Origin: JBJENW01 sp051880395
GTDB lineage: Bacteria > Bacillota > Clostridia > Lachnospirales > Lachnospiraceae
Reading direction: 5' to 3'
NCBI GenBank assembly: GCA_051880395.1
Contig: JBJENW010000032.1
Location: forward strand, 29,528 to 93,527
Length of the DNA stretch: 64,000 bases
Under the pieces are notes generated by a model. It saw only the letters and a program-made list of their open reading frames with translations, was not told where the DNA came from and searched no databases. Made by a program: the position numbers and the translations under genes. Shown here one piece after another: positions 55,436 through 64,000 of this stretch (position 1 is its first letter; every line of letters begins with the position of its first letter).

Positions 55436-56497
55436 TTATCCTTTCCGGTTTCTTTTATTGAGTTTTGCAATATTCTTAAATTTTTGCCTTTTCTCTTCCA
55501 GATACCCCTGGGTATCTTCTACATACCGATTCTCATTCTTCAGTTTTTGATAGGAACGCAGTCGAGCAATCGGTAATTCACCACGCTCTACTGCCTCCTG
55601 CACTGCACACCCTGGCTCACTGCCCAAATGCGTGCAATCACGAAAGCGACAATGCTGTGCCAGCTTCTCGATGTCCGCAAAAGTCTGATCAATTCCGTCC
55701 CCGGCATCCCACATCCCCAGTTCACGCATCCCCGGTGTATCAATCACCATGCCGCCGGATGGCAAAAGAATCAGTTCCCGATGGGTTGTCGTGTGCCGTC
55801 CTTTGTCATCATTTCTCAGTCCATTCGTATCCAGATGGTTTTCACCCAGCAGACAATTGATCAAGGTAGACTTTCCTACACCTGACGAACCGATAAATGC
55901 GATTGTCTTTCCCTCAGAAAGATACGGATAAATCTGCGCATAACCGTTTTGATTTATCGTATTCGTCACTAAAACATCCACACCTGCTGCTACGGAAGAT
56001 ACTTCAAACAGTTTATGCTCCAGATCTTTGCACAAGTCCGCTTTTGTCAGGACAACAACCGGCACAGCACCACTGTTCCATGCAATCGAGACATAGCGTT
56101 CTAAACGCCGTAAATTAAAATCGTTATTCAAGGACATACACAAAAATACCGTATCAATATTGGCAGCAACAACCTGCTCCTCATTTTTTTCACCGGCAGC
56201 TTTTCGGATAAAGCAGCTTTTTCGCGGAAGCACCTGGCGGATCACTGCGTTACCACCGCTTTTGTTCCAGTCAACCATAACAAAATCACCTACTGCCGGA
56301 TATTCTGATTTTGCCTGTACATCATATTGGAATCTACCCGATATTTCTCCCCATTTTTCTCCCTGCGAAGAAACCAGCCGATATTTTCCTTTTTCCTGTG
56401 AAAGAACGCGCGAAACAATCCAATCCCCAAAACGTTCTGCCGATCTTTCTACTGTCTCAGACAGACCATACTGTCTCATAGCCATCTCGTTTCTCAT
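55436..56497 (-). CDS. rsgA: Ribosome small-subunit GTPase RsgA
   Basis: A circularly permuted GTPase that aids 30S subunit maturation. The 353-residue protein has an OB fold first, then G4 (VVLTKADL), G1 (GSSGVGKST), G3 (DTPGMREL), and a zinc site CRFRDCTH-x6-C at the end. The start at 56497 is chosen because AGGAGG lies six bases before it; the longer frame overlaps tetR. It follows the TetR gene with one base between. RsgA is usually single-copy near the stp-prkC genes; here it sits in an accessory region, so it may be an extra copy. Confidence 0.9.
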   Translation of the reverse strand: MRNEMAMRQYGLSETVERSAERFGDWIVSRVLSQEKGKYRLVSSQGEKWGEISGRFQYDVQAKSEYPAVGDFVMVDWNKSGGNAVIRQVLPRKSCFIRKAAGEKNEEQVVAANIDTVFLCMSLNNDFNLRRLERYVSIAWNSGAVPVVVLTKADLCKDLEHKLFEVSSVAAGVDVLVTNTINQNGYAQIYPYLSEGKTIAFIGSSGVGKSTLINCLLGENHLDTNGLRNDDKGRHTTTHRELILLPSGGMVIDTPGMRELGMWDAGDGIDQTFADIEKLAQHCRFRDCTHLGSEPGCAVQEAVERGELPIARLRSYQKLKNENRYVEDTQGYLEEKRQKFKNIAKLNKRNRKG

Positions 56498-56498
56498 A

Positions 56499-57122
56499 TC
56501 ATTCCTCCTGACTCCCCCCATACCTCTGCATAAAATGTTCCATATGATTACGGAGAATTTCAATATACTCCGCATTTTCTCCTGTTTTATCAAACATACT
56601 GATCAGAAGGAAAAGCGGAGCATAATATTCTACAGCAAGCTGTCTGGGATTTTCCTCTTTCAATACGCCTTCCTGCATTAGTTCACGGAACAGATCTTCC
56701 ATATAAGCAACCGGACCTGCAACGATACACTGGCTGTAAAGTTCTGCCATTTCTGTATTGCGATATTGCTCCAACGTCAGCATCCTACGAAAATTGGACG
56801 CAAAATCATCTTCTGTCCAAAAGAAAAACTGAGCAATCGTAAAATCCAATATTTTTTCAAGCGACTGATTTTTATATGCTTTCGGCTGGTTCTCATATTT
56901 TACTTGCGGTACTTCATATTTTTCCGCTCTTTTGGCATCCATTTGATACATTCTCTCAACGATGCGATCAAAAATATCACGTTTGTTTTTATAATGCTTA
57001 TATAGCGCTCCCTTTGTCATTCCCAATTCTCCTGCGATTGTACTTACAGAGACAGCCTCATAACCATCCCTTGCAAACAAATGAAGTGCAGTCATTAATA
57101 TTTTTTCCTTTGTGTCAGACAT
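56499..57122 (-). CDS. TetR-family repressor
   Basis: A 207-residue TetR protein with the N-terminal helix-turn-helix (SVSTIAGELGMTKGALYKHYKNK, residues about 24-46) and a helical ligand domain. Two GTAAACG-type palindromes overlap its promoter, so it very likely represses itself and the downstream rsgA-GNAT genes. The inducer is unknown. Confidence 0.9.
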   Translation of the reverse strand: MSDTKEKILMTALHLFARDGYEAVSVSTIAGELGMTKGALYKHYKNKRDIFDRIVERMYQMDAKRAEKYEVPQVKYENQPKAYKNQSLEKILDFTIAQFFFWTEDDFASNFRRMLTLEQYRNTEMAELYSQCIVAGPVAYMEDLFRELMQEGVLKEENPRQLAVEYYAPLFLLISMFDKTGENAEYIEILRNHMEHFMQRYGGSQEE

Positions 57123-57141
57123 AATTTATCTCCTCCATTTA

Positions 57142-57190
57142 GTAAACGACCGTTTACGCTTATTATAGTAAACCATCGTTTACCTGTCAA
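57142..57190 (-). promoter_or_regulatory. tetR promoter with two TetR-type operators
   Basis: Consensus TTGACA (57185-57190) and TATAAT (57162-57167) have a 17-base spacer. One palindrome, GTAAAC-CATC-GTTTAC (57168-57183), fills the spacer; another, GTAAACG-AC-CGTTTAC (57142-57157), lies just after the -10. Bound repressor would block RNA polymerase directly. Confidence 0.85.
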
Positions 57191-57246
57191 GAAGTTTTGT
57201 CAGCATCATTCAGAATCATCCTTCTTCTCCTCATAGCTTGATTCAC

Positions 57247-57774
57247 CTAAAGTTTCAGTTCTAACTGTATGTTATTTCTATCTTCATTATACAATTCATC
57301 ATTAATCTCTGCCGACTCTTTACAACCTTGCTTTTTATAAAATGCTACTGTTGCTTCAGAAGACCATGCACACAAATATAATTTCTCTGCTCCAAACTCG
57401 ATAGCCGCCTCTTTACAGAGCTTCATCAGCTCATTGCCAATACCCAAGTTTCTTCGATTATTTGATATGAAAAGTTGATCAAGCAATACATATTTTTCAT
57501 TTTTCCCAAAAATCTTAGCATCGACAGTTGCAAATCCTACAAGCTGTTTACCGTCGAAACAACCAAACGCTCTGCCACCTTGTAATATCGTATTTCTGAA
57601 TCTATCATAGTGCCAAGGCATACCATAAGGCAGCATCTCATTTACCCAGTCAATTTTTTGCAGTTCATATACTCCCTTATCATTCCTTTTCCATACATTC
57701 TCAATAAAATACGAAGCGTCAATTTCACCTATTTTTATTGCTTCTTCGATATTCATCGTTCTATATGTTAACAT
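57247..57774 (-). CDS. GNAT-family N-acetyltransferase
   Basis: A 175-residue GNAT protein with the acetyl-CoA loop LGIGNELMKLC near residue 117 and the usual FYKKQGC motif near the C-terminus. The ATG at 57774 follows GGGGAGA by about eight bases; the longer frame from 57840 overlaps the TetR remnant in another frame. The substrate is unknown. Confidence 0.8.
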   Translation of the reverse strand: MLTYRTMNIEEAIKIGEIDASYFIENVWKRNDKGVYELQKIDWVNEMLPYGMPWHYDRFRNTILQGGRAFGCFDGKQLVGFATVDAKIFGKNEKYVLLDQLFISNNRRNLGIGNELMKLCKEAAIEFGAEKLYLCAWSSEATVAFYKKQGCKESAEINDELYNEDRNNIQLELKL

Positions 57775-57778
57775 GTTT

Positions 57779-57922
57779 TCATTCTCCCCTTCTTTCGTTG
57801 ATTTCTTTTTTCTCTTCATACACCTTTGAAAAGTGTTCAAAATGCTTCCTGATTTTTTTCAGTACCTCTTCTTCTCTCTCCGGCTGATTGTCATACATAT
57901 GAATCAGCAGAGAAACCGGAAT
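57779..57922 (-). pseudogene. C-terminal remnant of a TetR-family gene
   Basis: The frame reads IPVSLLIHMYDNQPEREEEV and continues to HFEHFSKVYEEKK before a stop. This resembles the last helices of TetR-type regulators. A stop codon immediately precedes it in frame and no helix-turn-helix is found upstream, so only the tail is left. Confidence 0.6.
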
Positions 57923-57974
57923 CTAGCGAACTCAGTTCACCAAACTGGAGCTTTACGGTGAAATATTCTCGCCT

Positions 57975-58745
57975 CTACACTTTTGCTTGTTTCTTTGCAA
58001 CAATCAAATAGCGATGAATCGTTCCTTCGATTTCTCCTTTTTCATCAATCACTTCTTGCATTTTCAAAAGGTGTTCAAAACATTTATCAACCGTAAACTC
58101 TGGGAACTCCCACTCTATGATATGAGCAAACCAAACAAATGCGCCCACATCAAAGAACTTAATAGGGCGAAATGCTTCCTCAGCTTTCACAATATTGAAT
58201 CCTGCATTTTCAAAATGCATACGTTGTTCTTTAAGATTCAAATGAGGAAACGGTTTTTCTGTTTCGGGCAGTACCAGTTGAACCAAATCTCTGTCATTAT
58301 CACTGCCAACTTGCTCCGTAATGAACACGCCATTGGGACATAATATGCGATGAAGTTCCTTTGCATTAAAATCACCATGGCGATTGATTACCAAATCAAA
58401 AGATTCATCCGCAAATGGGATTTTCGCCGGATTATTGCACTCCTTGAAGTTTATGCCTAATGGTAAAAGTTTTTCCTTGCACAGTTTGACATTTGGAGGA
58501 TACCCCTCTGTGGCTGAGGTTTGAGAATACGGATGATTCAAAGATAGTAAAAATTCACCGCCACCTGTATCATAATCCATAAGATTGGTGCTGTTCTTTA
58601 GGTGCTGCCTTACTATTTGTTCATAGTCCCATGGCAAATCGTTTTCTTCCTCATATTTGCCATGAATATGTGAAAAATCCCATCCATGAATATGTGCGAT
58701 TCTTTCTTCCTGCTTCCAAATGCTTTTCAAATATTCTCTGTTCAT
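57975..58745 (-). CDS. Class I SAM-dependent methyltransferase
   Basis: A 256-residue methyltransferase with motif I LMDYDTGGGEFL near residues 56-67, the acidic loop ATEGYPPN, and motif IV-like FDLVINRHGDF. It resembles small-molecule methyltransferases found near resistance genes in gut Firmicutes. AAAGGAA is placed before the ATG. The substrate is unknown. Confidence 0.82.
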   Translation of the reverse strand: MNREYLKSIWKQEERIAHIHGWDFSHIHGKYEEENDLPWDYEQIVRQHLKNSTNLMDYDTGGGEFLLSLNHPYSQTSATEGYPPNVKLCKEKLLPLGINFKECNNPAKIPFADESFDLVINRHGDFNAKELHRILCPNGVFITEQVGSDNDRDLVQLVLPETEKPFPHLNLKEQRMHFENAGFNIVKAEEAFRPIKFFDVGAFVWFAHIIEWEFPEFTVDKCFEHLLKMQEVIDEKGEIEGTIHRYLIVAKKQAKV

Positions 58746-58848
58746 AAAACTGCGTTCCTTTCAATAATAGCTTAGGCATCCTTCCTCAAAAGAGATCTGC
58801 CTTCCTTTTCGAGATTGTAATAAGATATGATGGCTATAGTAATAGTTC

Positions 58849-59076
58849 CTAATATAGAAAATCCGTCCATCCGGTATTCTCTGCATAAAGGTTCTGCTTT
58901 CCCCGATACGCAAATCCAAGCTTTTTATACATTTGCTGAGCACGAATATTTGATGCCAACGCATCAAGACGGATTGCTTTCTTTCCTTTTCCCATTGCCA
59001 GAGAAATGCTTTCTGCCATCATTCTTTTGGATATACCCTTTCCCTGATATTCAGGTAATACAAACACCGCGAGCAA
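58849..59076 (-). pseudogene. Truncated GNAT acetyltransferase
   Basis: Seventy-five codons cover the acetyl-CoA loop (LPEYQGKGISKRMM) and the C-terminal half of a GNAT domain. The N-terminal half is missing. A TTG preceded by AGGAG could still start a short product, but it would lack half of the fold. Confidence 0.65.
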
Positions 59077-59252
59077 ATAACTCTCCTATTTTTATTTTGA
59101 TGAATGTTGGAATCAGCGGCAATCATACTCCGAAATAAAATCATACGAAAATTCAATTACTTCTCAAGTAAGCTTTTCACACATTTTCTCCTATCTTTTT
59201 GCCCTTCGGACAAGAAGCATCCCTCACTCTAAGGAACTCGGTCAATTCTGAG

Positions 59253-59417
59253 TTATAGAATTCCCGTTGTCATCATTGTTGAAACAATCTCAGCAGCTTC
59301 ATACTCATTGATTTCATCATTTTTGTCATCAGAAATATCTATGAGTTTTGTTCCACAGACTGGACATTTTTCTTCTTCGTTTGCAAATTTCCTCTTACAT
59401 TTTTCACAATACTTCAT
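59253..59417 (-). CDS. 54-residue zinc-ribbon protein
   Basis: A small protein beginning MKYCEKCKRKF with a second CPVCG, so a CxxC-x10-CxxC zinc ribbon, followed by an acidic helix. GGAGG lies seven bases before the ATG, which strongly supports expression. The family is not recognised, but similar ribbons are often found beside signalling proteins in Firmicutes. Confidence 0.7.
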   Translation of the reverse strand: MKYCEKCKRKFANEEEKCPVCGTKLIDISDDKNDEINEYEAAEIVSTMMTTGIL

Positions 59418-59574
59418 ATAAATACCTCCACAAATTCTTAGGTAGTGTCTGCTTTATACATCCAAAATCAGCTCTACCCCAGTAAAATCGAGGCTTCCAG
59501 GGTCTATGAGCCTTTACCTCCCCTTTCTTTGGCTTGTTTAACCCAAATTTTACTTCGGGAATCCAGTCAAGGCC

Positions 59575-59612
59575 GGGCTGAAATCCCGTTAAATTCAGCC
59601 CTGACGGGATTT
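59575..59612. repeat. Interleaved inverted repeats (pseudoknot-like)
   Basis: GGGCTGAA (59575-59582) pairs with TTCAGCCC (59594-59601), and AAATCCCGT (59581-59589) pairs with ACGGGATTT (59604-59612). The two stems interleave, as in an H-type pseudoknot, in a 290-base stretch (59418-59707) that holds no convincing gene. A 77-codon frame covers it but has no ribosome-binding site I can find. Confidence 0.6.
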
Positions 59613-59707
59613 CCGTAAGTAAAATAGAATCGCTCAAGCCAAAGGAAAAGGAGTTGATTTTTTCATATCGTACTTTACACTACCAATTCTTATTTGTCGT
59701 TACATTT

Positions 59708-59896
59708 TCATCTATCTATTATCAGGAAAAGAGCAGGCATAATTTTATTCAGCACAAGCCCTAAAATCATCTGTTGCTGATTGTACTCCCCGGCAGGAAC
59801 CGGCAACGTATCCAATAATTTCTGAAAATCCGAAACTGAGTCCGGAATCAGTACCTCCTCAATGGTTGTCACACCAGCACGATAATTATACTCCAT
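59708..59896 (-). CDS. Possible 62-residue remnant after the MerR gene
   Basis: The frame starts MEYNYRAGVTTIEEVLIP, overlaps the merR stop, and ends in a hydrophobic run (MILGLVLNKIMPALFLI). It looks protein-like but is not recognised; it may be the remains of the gene once controlled by the MerR protein. Confidence 0.3.
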   Translation of the reverse strand: MEYNYRAGVTTIEEVLIPDSVSDFQKLLDTLPVPAGEYNQQQMILGLVLNKIMPALFLIIDR

Positions 59897-60725
59897 AGTA
59901 ACGCTTAATGGCATTTGCAACATATTCTGAACAACCTATTCCAAACTGACTGTCGGTAACCTCTGCCAATTTTGAATTCTGCAGATATTCTTTTGACAAA
60001 TCAAGTAAAATACTTCTTGCATTATCAAGTGCAAACATCTTTTTGTAGTTTTCCGCAAGCATCTCTACAGCAGACCGTTCCATATCCATATTGTCGCATT
60101 CTTTTGCAGACATAAACAGTTTGTAGATTTTAGTATTTTCATCCTGTTCCTGCTTTATTTCCTCAGTATCACCGGTTGACTGCATGATTGCTTCCATTGC
60201 CTTTTCTTTGCTTCCATACCACTTCATTAAGTCCGCCATAGCCTGTTCATTTGTAAAACCGGATGATAAGTAATCTTTATAATTTTCCAAACTCCCATAC
60301 TTTTGCACCTGTTCATCAATATTCTCTTTCGACATACATTCTAACGTATGATTCACAATTTTCTGCACTTCATCATTACTAAACGCTTCAAAACTCATAG
60401 TATTAACTCCTTTCATTACATCCGTGATCAACTCAATAATCCCATTTAAACGATTTCGCTTCTGTTCCAGCAAATTCTTTTGCGTTTTTAAAATCTGTTC
60501 TTTATCATAATTCGGGTTATCCATAATTCTTTTAATGTCAATCAATGGTATTTCCAATTCTCTAAAGAACAAGATTTCCTGCAACCTTTCTAACGCTTTG
60601 TTGTCATAGAGCCGATAACCAGTCTCTGTTAATTCAGTTGGTTTCAACAAACCGATTTCATCATAATATCTCAACGTCCTTATACTTACTCCGGTTATCA
60701 TAGATACTTCTTTTACAGTCTTCAT
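59886..60725 (-). CDS. MerR-family regulator with TipAS domain
   Basis: A 279-residue activator: MerR winged helix at residues 1-70 (VKEVSMITGVSIRTLRYYDEIGLL), a dimerisation coiled coil at 75-115, and a TipAS ligand-binding domain at about 140-275. TipAS proteins bind antibiotics or other drugs and activate resistance genes in known cases. The promoter upstream has the long 19-base spacer that MerR proteins act on, so it likely controls itself. AAAGGAGGG precedes the ATG. Confidence 0.9.
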   Translation of the reverse strand: MKTVKEVSMITGVSIRTLRYYDEIGLLKPTELTETGYRLYDNKALERLQEILFFRELEIPLIDIKRIMDNPNYDKEQILKTQKNLLEQKRNRLNGIIELITDVMKGVNTMSFEAFSNDEVQKIVNHTLECMSKENIDEQVQKYGSLENYKDYLSSGFTNEQAMADLMKWYGSKEKAMEAIMQSTGDTEEIKQEQDENTKIYKLFMSAKECDNMDMERSAVEMLAENYKKMFALDNARSILLDLSKEYLQNSKLAEVTDSQFGIGCSEYVANAIKRYYGV

Positions 60726-60745
60726 GTTTCCCTCCTTTCACATAT

Positions 60746-60776
60746 ATCGTAAACCGTTACGTTACGAGAGAGTCAA
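60746..60776 (-). promoter_or_regulatory. MerR-type promoter with 19-base spacer
   Basis: TTGACT (60771-60776) and TACGAT (60746-60751) on the minus strand are 19 bases apart, with the dyad-like CGTAACGTAACGG in the spacer. This matches promoters of Mta/TipA-like MerR activators. Confidence 0.8.
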
Positions 60777-60792
60777 TACGAAATTTCATTGT

Positions 60793-61041
60793 TTATTCGA
60801 TTTCTTTATTGTCATTATCCCACCAGTCAGGTGCATTTTGTAAAATGTCCTCAAGTGTCTCTCTTGATATGGCAAAAACAGGAATGTCCAAATGAAACTG
60901 TTCTTTAATCATTCCTTGAATCTGTTTTGTCAACTTCTCTGTATCACCTTCATCACTGGAAACAATCACATTACCACTGTTAAGATATGTCTTAACTTCT
61001 TCAAAAGTAAGTTTTTCAAAACCTTTCTTTAATTCTGCCAT
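60793..61041 (-). pseudogene. Truncated DUF1697 protein
   Basis: Eighty-two codons match the middle of a DUF1697 protein (MAELKKGFEKLTFEEVKTYL then NSGNVIVSS). The conserved N-terminal ALLRGINVGGKN segment is missing, cut by a TGA four codons before the ATG, and the C-terminal half is also absent. Confidence 0.7.
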
Positions 61042-61069
61042 TGATACTTTACCTCATAGCTTAATTCAC

Positions 61070-61609
61070 CTAAAGTTTCTGCAAATTTGATTTTATCTCT
61101 CCTATAAGATAGTTCCGTAATTCATTTAACTCTTCCTCCGGAAGTATGTGTTCTTCACCTTCAAACCATATTTTCATTGCCAGCTCCGGTAGATATTTTA
61201 AGTTTTCAGGCACATTCTTTATCATCCAAATACCGCCCTCATATTTTGACAATATTCTTTTTTCTCTCTTAAAGGATAAAATTCTCCCCAATATCAAAAC
61301 ATTACTTGCAAGGTATCTGGAATCATAAGCATGAAAATCATATTCATCTATATCGGCACTGATTGCCAGCCAAAAATCTTCATCCGAAACATCCGCAAAT
61401 ACTTCCCCTATCTCTTTTCCATATAATACAATACCACACTGCTTAAGCAACTTGATATAGCTGGTCACATCTGCATCCGGAAATTCATGGTCTGCCACAT
61501 ATACTTCCAAATCCGGATTCCGAAACCTTTCAAGATACTTATCTTTCCAGAAATCACTGTAATGAAACACACACTTTCCCACAATTTCTGCTATTTGTTT
61601 TGTACGCAA
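61070..61609 (-). pseudogene. N-terminally truncated aminoglycoside nucleotidyltransferase-like gene
   Basis: The 179-codon frame matches the C-terminal DUF4111 domain of AadA/ANT(9)-type enzymes (IVLYGKEIGEVFADVSDEDF, then ILSKYEGGIWM). The catalytic N-terminal part with the G-S-x(n)-D-x-D motif is not present, and the frame begins only at a TTG. It is unlikely to give resistance. Confidence 0.6.
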
Positions 61610-61708
61610 TACCTGCCAAAATAAGCGTCATTGTTCCCAATGTCTGCTGTTGAAACCTCACAACAGTTTTTCAACTCTCAGCATTCACTTTTGCAATAAA
61701 AGCATTTT

Positions 61709-62995
61709 TTATCTAATCTGAATAGGATGTGCCTCTGTTACAAAGATCATTCCGTCATACATGCTGGCAGGACTTCCCCAGATTCGGTATGCATAAGGAA
61801 AAACTCTCATAATGATCCTGTTCAATAAGGACATCTGATTTTCACCCAAATTGCCCATATAACAGTATCCGATGACTTCAGGTTTCAAAGCGGACTCTTC
61901 CGGAATTTTTGAAAAGTCCAGCCAGCAGATGTCATATCCGCATTTCTTTGCCGCTTTTGCAAGCGGATCATGGGAATAGGCGGTGAACTTCGTGCGTTTC
62001 TCACTTCCATTGGGCATATTATTCGTCGTTTTGTAAAAATCTGTACCGATTACAAAATAAGAAGTTTGCCCAATCGTATCCGCCAGAATATGTCCCATGT
62101 ATGGATTCTCTTCATCATAAGAGCCAAATTGATCGACATGTCCGTTATGTCCGGAGATAAAGATTCGGCTATTCTCCCGCGCTTCCTCCTGCCTGAGAAT
62201 CCACATGGTATTTTCTGCCATAAACCTGTCTCTGAGTGCCATGCCTGCCTGCATATCCTCCATTGCATTTTCTAGTTCAATATTTTGAAGCAGAATATCG
62301 GCAAAATGTACTGCCTGTGAAGTTTCCGGTTTCTCATTTTCAAGAAGCATTTCCTTTACCCCTTTGATTATCTCTGCCCTCTGCTCACCGGTGTAGTCAT
62401 TATTTCGTGTTCCGTTATTCCATATCTTTTTTAGTTCTGCCGTGTCTGCTCCCAAAGCCCCAGCCATTTCAATAAAGTACTCATAATTCTCTTCATAACT
62501 TTGCATATCGAAGCCGTAGAAGCAAAGATCTTCACCCTCCCCAGCTTTCTCGTTATACTCGCGCATCCAGCTAAGCAGATTTGCTATCTCATCCGTTTTG
62601 TAAATCTGAAAACCCAGCGCATCAGCGACTTGCTCTGCTGTTCCTTCACCACCATGAATATACCTGTTTGCGGTCTCACAGCAACCACAATCTGCTTCTA
62701 ACGCAAAGGATTTTACACCATATTTTTCCACCATAATCTGAAACACGTCCAATTTCAACTGCTGAAACTCTGCATTTCCATGAGTCGCTTCACCTAACGC
62801 AATAATTCTTGTTTCTTCAGGAATTATTATTTCTGAAACCTGTCCTGCGTATTTGGCAAACTCTGCAGTATCTGCACTCTTTCCGGTCCCAACCCCACCA
62901 AACCGACAGTAAATACCTCCTGCTATGATAATTATAATAAGCATTCCTAAAATAATACTGCGAATGATAAAATGCTTCTTCCTTGATTTTCCCAT
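61709..62995 (-). CDS. Membrane-anchored erythromycin-esterase-like protein
   Basis: A 428-residue protein with an N-terminal hydrophobic segment (residues about 9-30), so it is anchored or exported. An erythromycin-esterase family domain follows, with ALGEATHGN near residue 65 and ISGHNGHV near 290. Family members hydrolyse macrolides or have other esterase roles; activity on macrolides here is not shown. The ATG at 62995 (MGKSRKK) is preceded by GGAAG and fits the membrane-anchor pattern. Confidence 0.8.
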   Translation of the reverse strand: MGKSRKKHFIIRSIILGMLIIIIIAGGIYCRFGGVGTGKSADTAEFAKYAGQVSEIIIPEETRIIALGEATHGNAEFQQLKLDVFQIMVEKYGVKSFALEADCGCCETANRYIHGGEGTAEQVADALGFQIYKTDEIANLLSWMREYNEKAGEGEDLCFYGFDMQSYEENYEYFIEMAGALGADTAELKKIWNNGTRNNDYTGEQRAEIIKGVKEMLLENEKPETSQAVHFADILLQNIELENAMEDMQAGMALRDRFMAENTMWILRQEEARENSRIFISGHNGHVDQFGSYDEENPYMGHILADTIGQTSYFVIGTDFYKTTNNMPNGSEKRTKFTAYSHDPLAKAAKKCGYDICWLDFSKIPEESALKPEVIGYCYMGNLGENQMSLLNRIIMRVFPYAYRIWGSPASMYDGMIFVTEAHPIQIR

Positions 62996-63050
62996 AATAA
63001 TCTTCCTTTCTATTCCCTTATACCGTACTTCCATACATTGTTTCTGCTGA

Positions 63051-63809
63051 TTAACTGTATTTTTCAAATTGGCATTGCTCTTTTACTTCGTCTCCTACAA
63101 GAGTGATTGCTTTTTCAGGACAACGGCTTATACAGCGATAGCACATCGTACACTTTGTATCTGCCACCGCTTTTCCATCAACCATCGATATATTCTTCAT
63201 TGGACACAAAGAAGCACACAATCCACAACCAATACATGAATCGCTTATCTTTAATTTATTGGTATAACCCATCGTTTTACGATAAAACCATAGTCTTTGT
63301 CCAAATAATCCCTTAATATGTGCTATGAACGATAACCCTTCTTGAGGATATTTTCCCTGCTTAATTTGTTCTGCAACCTGTTCTATACGCTTATCCGCAT
63401 TTTTAACGATTTGCCGGTTTTCTTCCATATCTTTTTTTAACATTTTACTGTCACAGACTGAATCAGGCATTTTTATTTGTATACCTCCCAGGATTTCTGC
63501 ACCATACTTCTTTAAAATTCTTGCTGTACAACCTGTTCCATCACCACTGAAAAGCCCCATTGTATTTACACAAAACACTTTTTTTCCTTTCCATAAGAAA
63601 GCATTTCTTTTAATAAAATCGCGTACCATAAAGGGAGCATTAGAAAATTGTGTTGGATAACCCAGAATAATTGTGTCCTGCTTCTCTAACATATGCGTAA
63701 TCTGTGGATGTTCTAACGGAACACTTTTTGCAGTATCATCCAACAAATATAACAGCTTTTGAACGCAGTGCTTCGTATTTCCTGTTCCACTTAAGTATAT
63801 TCCAATCAT
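63051..63809 (-). CDS. EFR1-type flavodoxin-ferredoxin protein
   Basis: A 252-residue electron-transfer protein. Residues 1-150 are a flavodoxin domain with the FMN-binding loop SGTGNTKHC. The C-terminus has two [4Fe-4S] motifs, CIGCGLCASLCP and CTMCYRCISRCP. EFR1 proteins are common in anaerobic Firmicutes and probably shuttle electrons; partners are unknown. GAGGTG precedes the ATG at 63809, and the longer frame from 63851 lacks a site. Confidence 0.88.
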   Translation of the reverse strand: MIGIYLSGTGNTKHCVQKLLYLLDDTAKSVPLEHPQITHMLEKQDTIILGYPTQFSNAPFMVRDFIKRNAFLWKGKKVFCVNTMGLFSGDGTGCTARILKKYGAEILGGIQIKMPDSVCDSKMLKKDMEENRQIVKNADKRIEQVAEQIKQGKYPQEGLSFIAHIKGLFGQRLWFYRKTMGYTNKLKISDSCIGCGLCASLCPMKNISMVDGKAVADTKCTMCYRCISRCPEKAITLVGDEVKEQCQFEKYS

Positions 63810-63917
63810 TTTTATCACCTCACAAAATTTATAGTACAAAAGTCTGTCCATCCGGTGCTATCAGCGTACAAATTCCCATATGCCCTACACCCGGATAATA
63901 AATTCTTCTTTTATGCC

Positions 63918-64000
63918 CTACAAATCAGAATAATCAACTGCATTGGATTCCTTTTGTATCAAATCCCGAAAGGTGGCATCCCGGTCAAATTCCCCTTCCA
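63918..64000 (-). CDS. 3' end of an unrecognised gene (cut by window edge)
   Basis: The last 27 codons of a minus-strand frame read EGEFDRDATFRDLIQKESNA and then VDYSDL before a stop. The sequence is protein-like, but the fragment is too short to assign. Confidence 0.4.
   Translation of the reverse strand, partial: EGEFDRDATFRDLIQKESNAVDYSDL

Noticed and set aside
56160..56681. 173-codon plus-strand frame over rsgA and tetR
   Set aside because: Antisense to two supported genes; no start signal.
59404..59637. 77-codon minus-strand frame starting MSDSILL
   Set aside because: It overlaps the zinc-ribbon start, lacks a ribosome-binding site and runs through the interleaved stems, so it is more likely non-coding.

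Overview
The window is low-GC DNA with strong AGGAGG ribosome-binding sites, near-consensus sigma-A promoters and a CIRCE-controlled groESL pair. It carries a butyryl-CoA pathway cluster and several gut-anaerobe families (DUF1002, Rpn nucleases, EFR1-type flavodoxin-ferredoxins). Together these point to a Firmicute, most likely a butyrate-forming member of the Lachnospiraceae. The species cannot be told from the sequence alone.

Positions 1-26.8 kb are chromosomal backbone: a PAP2 phosphatase, nadE-hslO-methyltransferase, a DUF1002 protein with a soluble chemoreceptor-like protein, truA-recJ, an Mrp ATPase, and the pathway block thl-hbd-bcd-etfB-etfA (crotonase absent). Two tandem SleB-type wall hydrolases follow. 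Next come a degenerate HD-GYP-like gene behind a large structured leader, a MarR regulator overlapping citrate synthase, groES-groL, and a second MarR gene with a low-molecular-weight tyrosine phosphatase.

From 26.9 kb the sequence turns accessory. It holds a Tn916-type integrase pseudogene, an Rpn nuclease, a mobC-relaxase pair with an oriT-like inverted repeat, and an AlbA/ATPase regulator. The core of the region is a complete type 1 BREX phage-defence operon on the minus strand: XRE regulator, brxA, brxB, brxC, pglX, pglZ, brxL. This operon carries unusual cargo. A TIR-winged-helix protein sits between pglZ and brxL. A HEPN-like protein (R-X4-H) follows brxL, and a 35-residue ORF is coupled to its stop by TAATG. 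Upstream, with its own promoter and terminator, lies a two-gene unit: a DUF3883 nuclease and a PD-(D/E)XK-helicase (DUF2075) fusion. A 57-bp remnant resembling the 3' end of rlmD/rumA, a known target of integrative elements, borders this unit.

From 52.3 to 64 kb there is an AAA/PD-(D/E)XK protein, a TetR-rsgA operon with paired operators, and many small or broken genes (GNAT, DUF1697, aminoglycoside nucleotidyltransferase, a TetR tail). Intact MerR-TipAS, erythromycin-esterase-like and EFR1 genes are also present. This looks like a zone of repeated insertion and decay. The best candidates for an undescribed system are the TIR and HEPN proteins built into the BREX operon, and the DUF3883/DUF2075 pair beside it.
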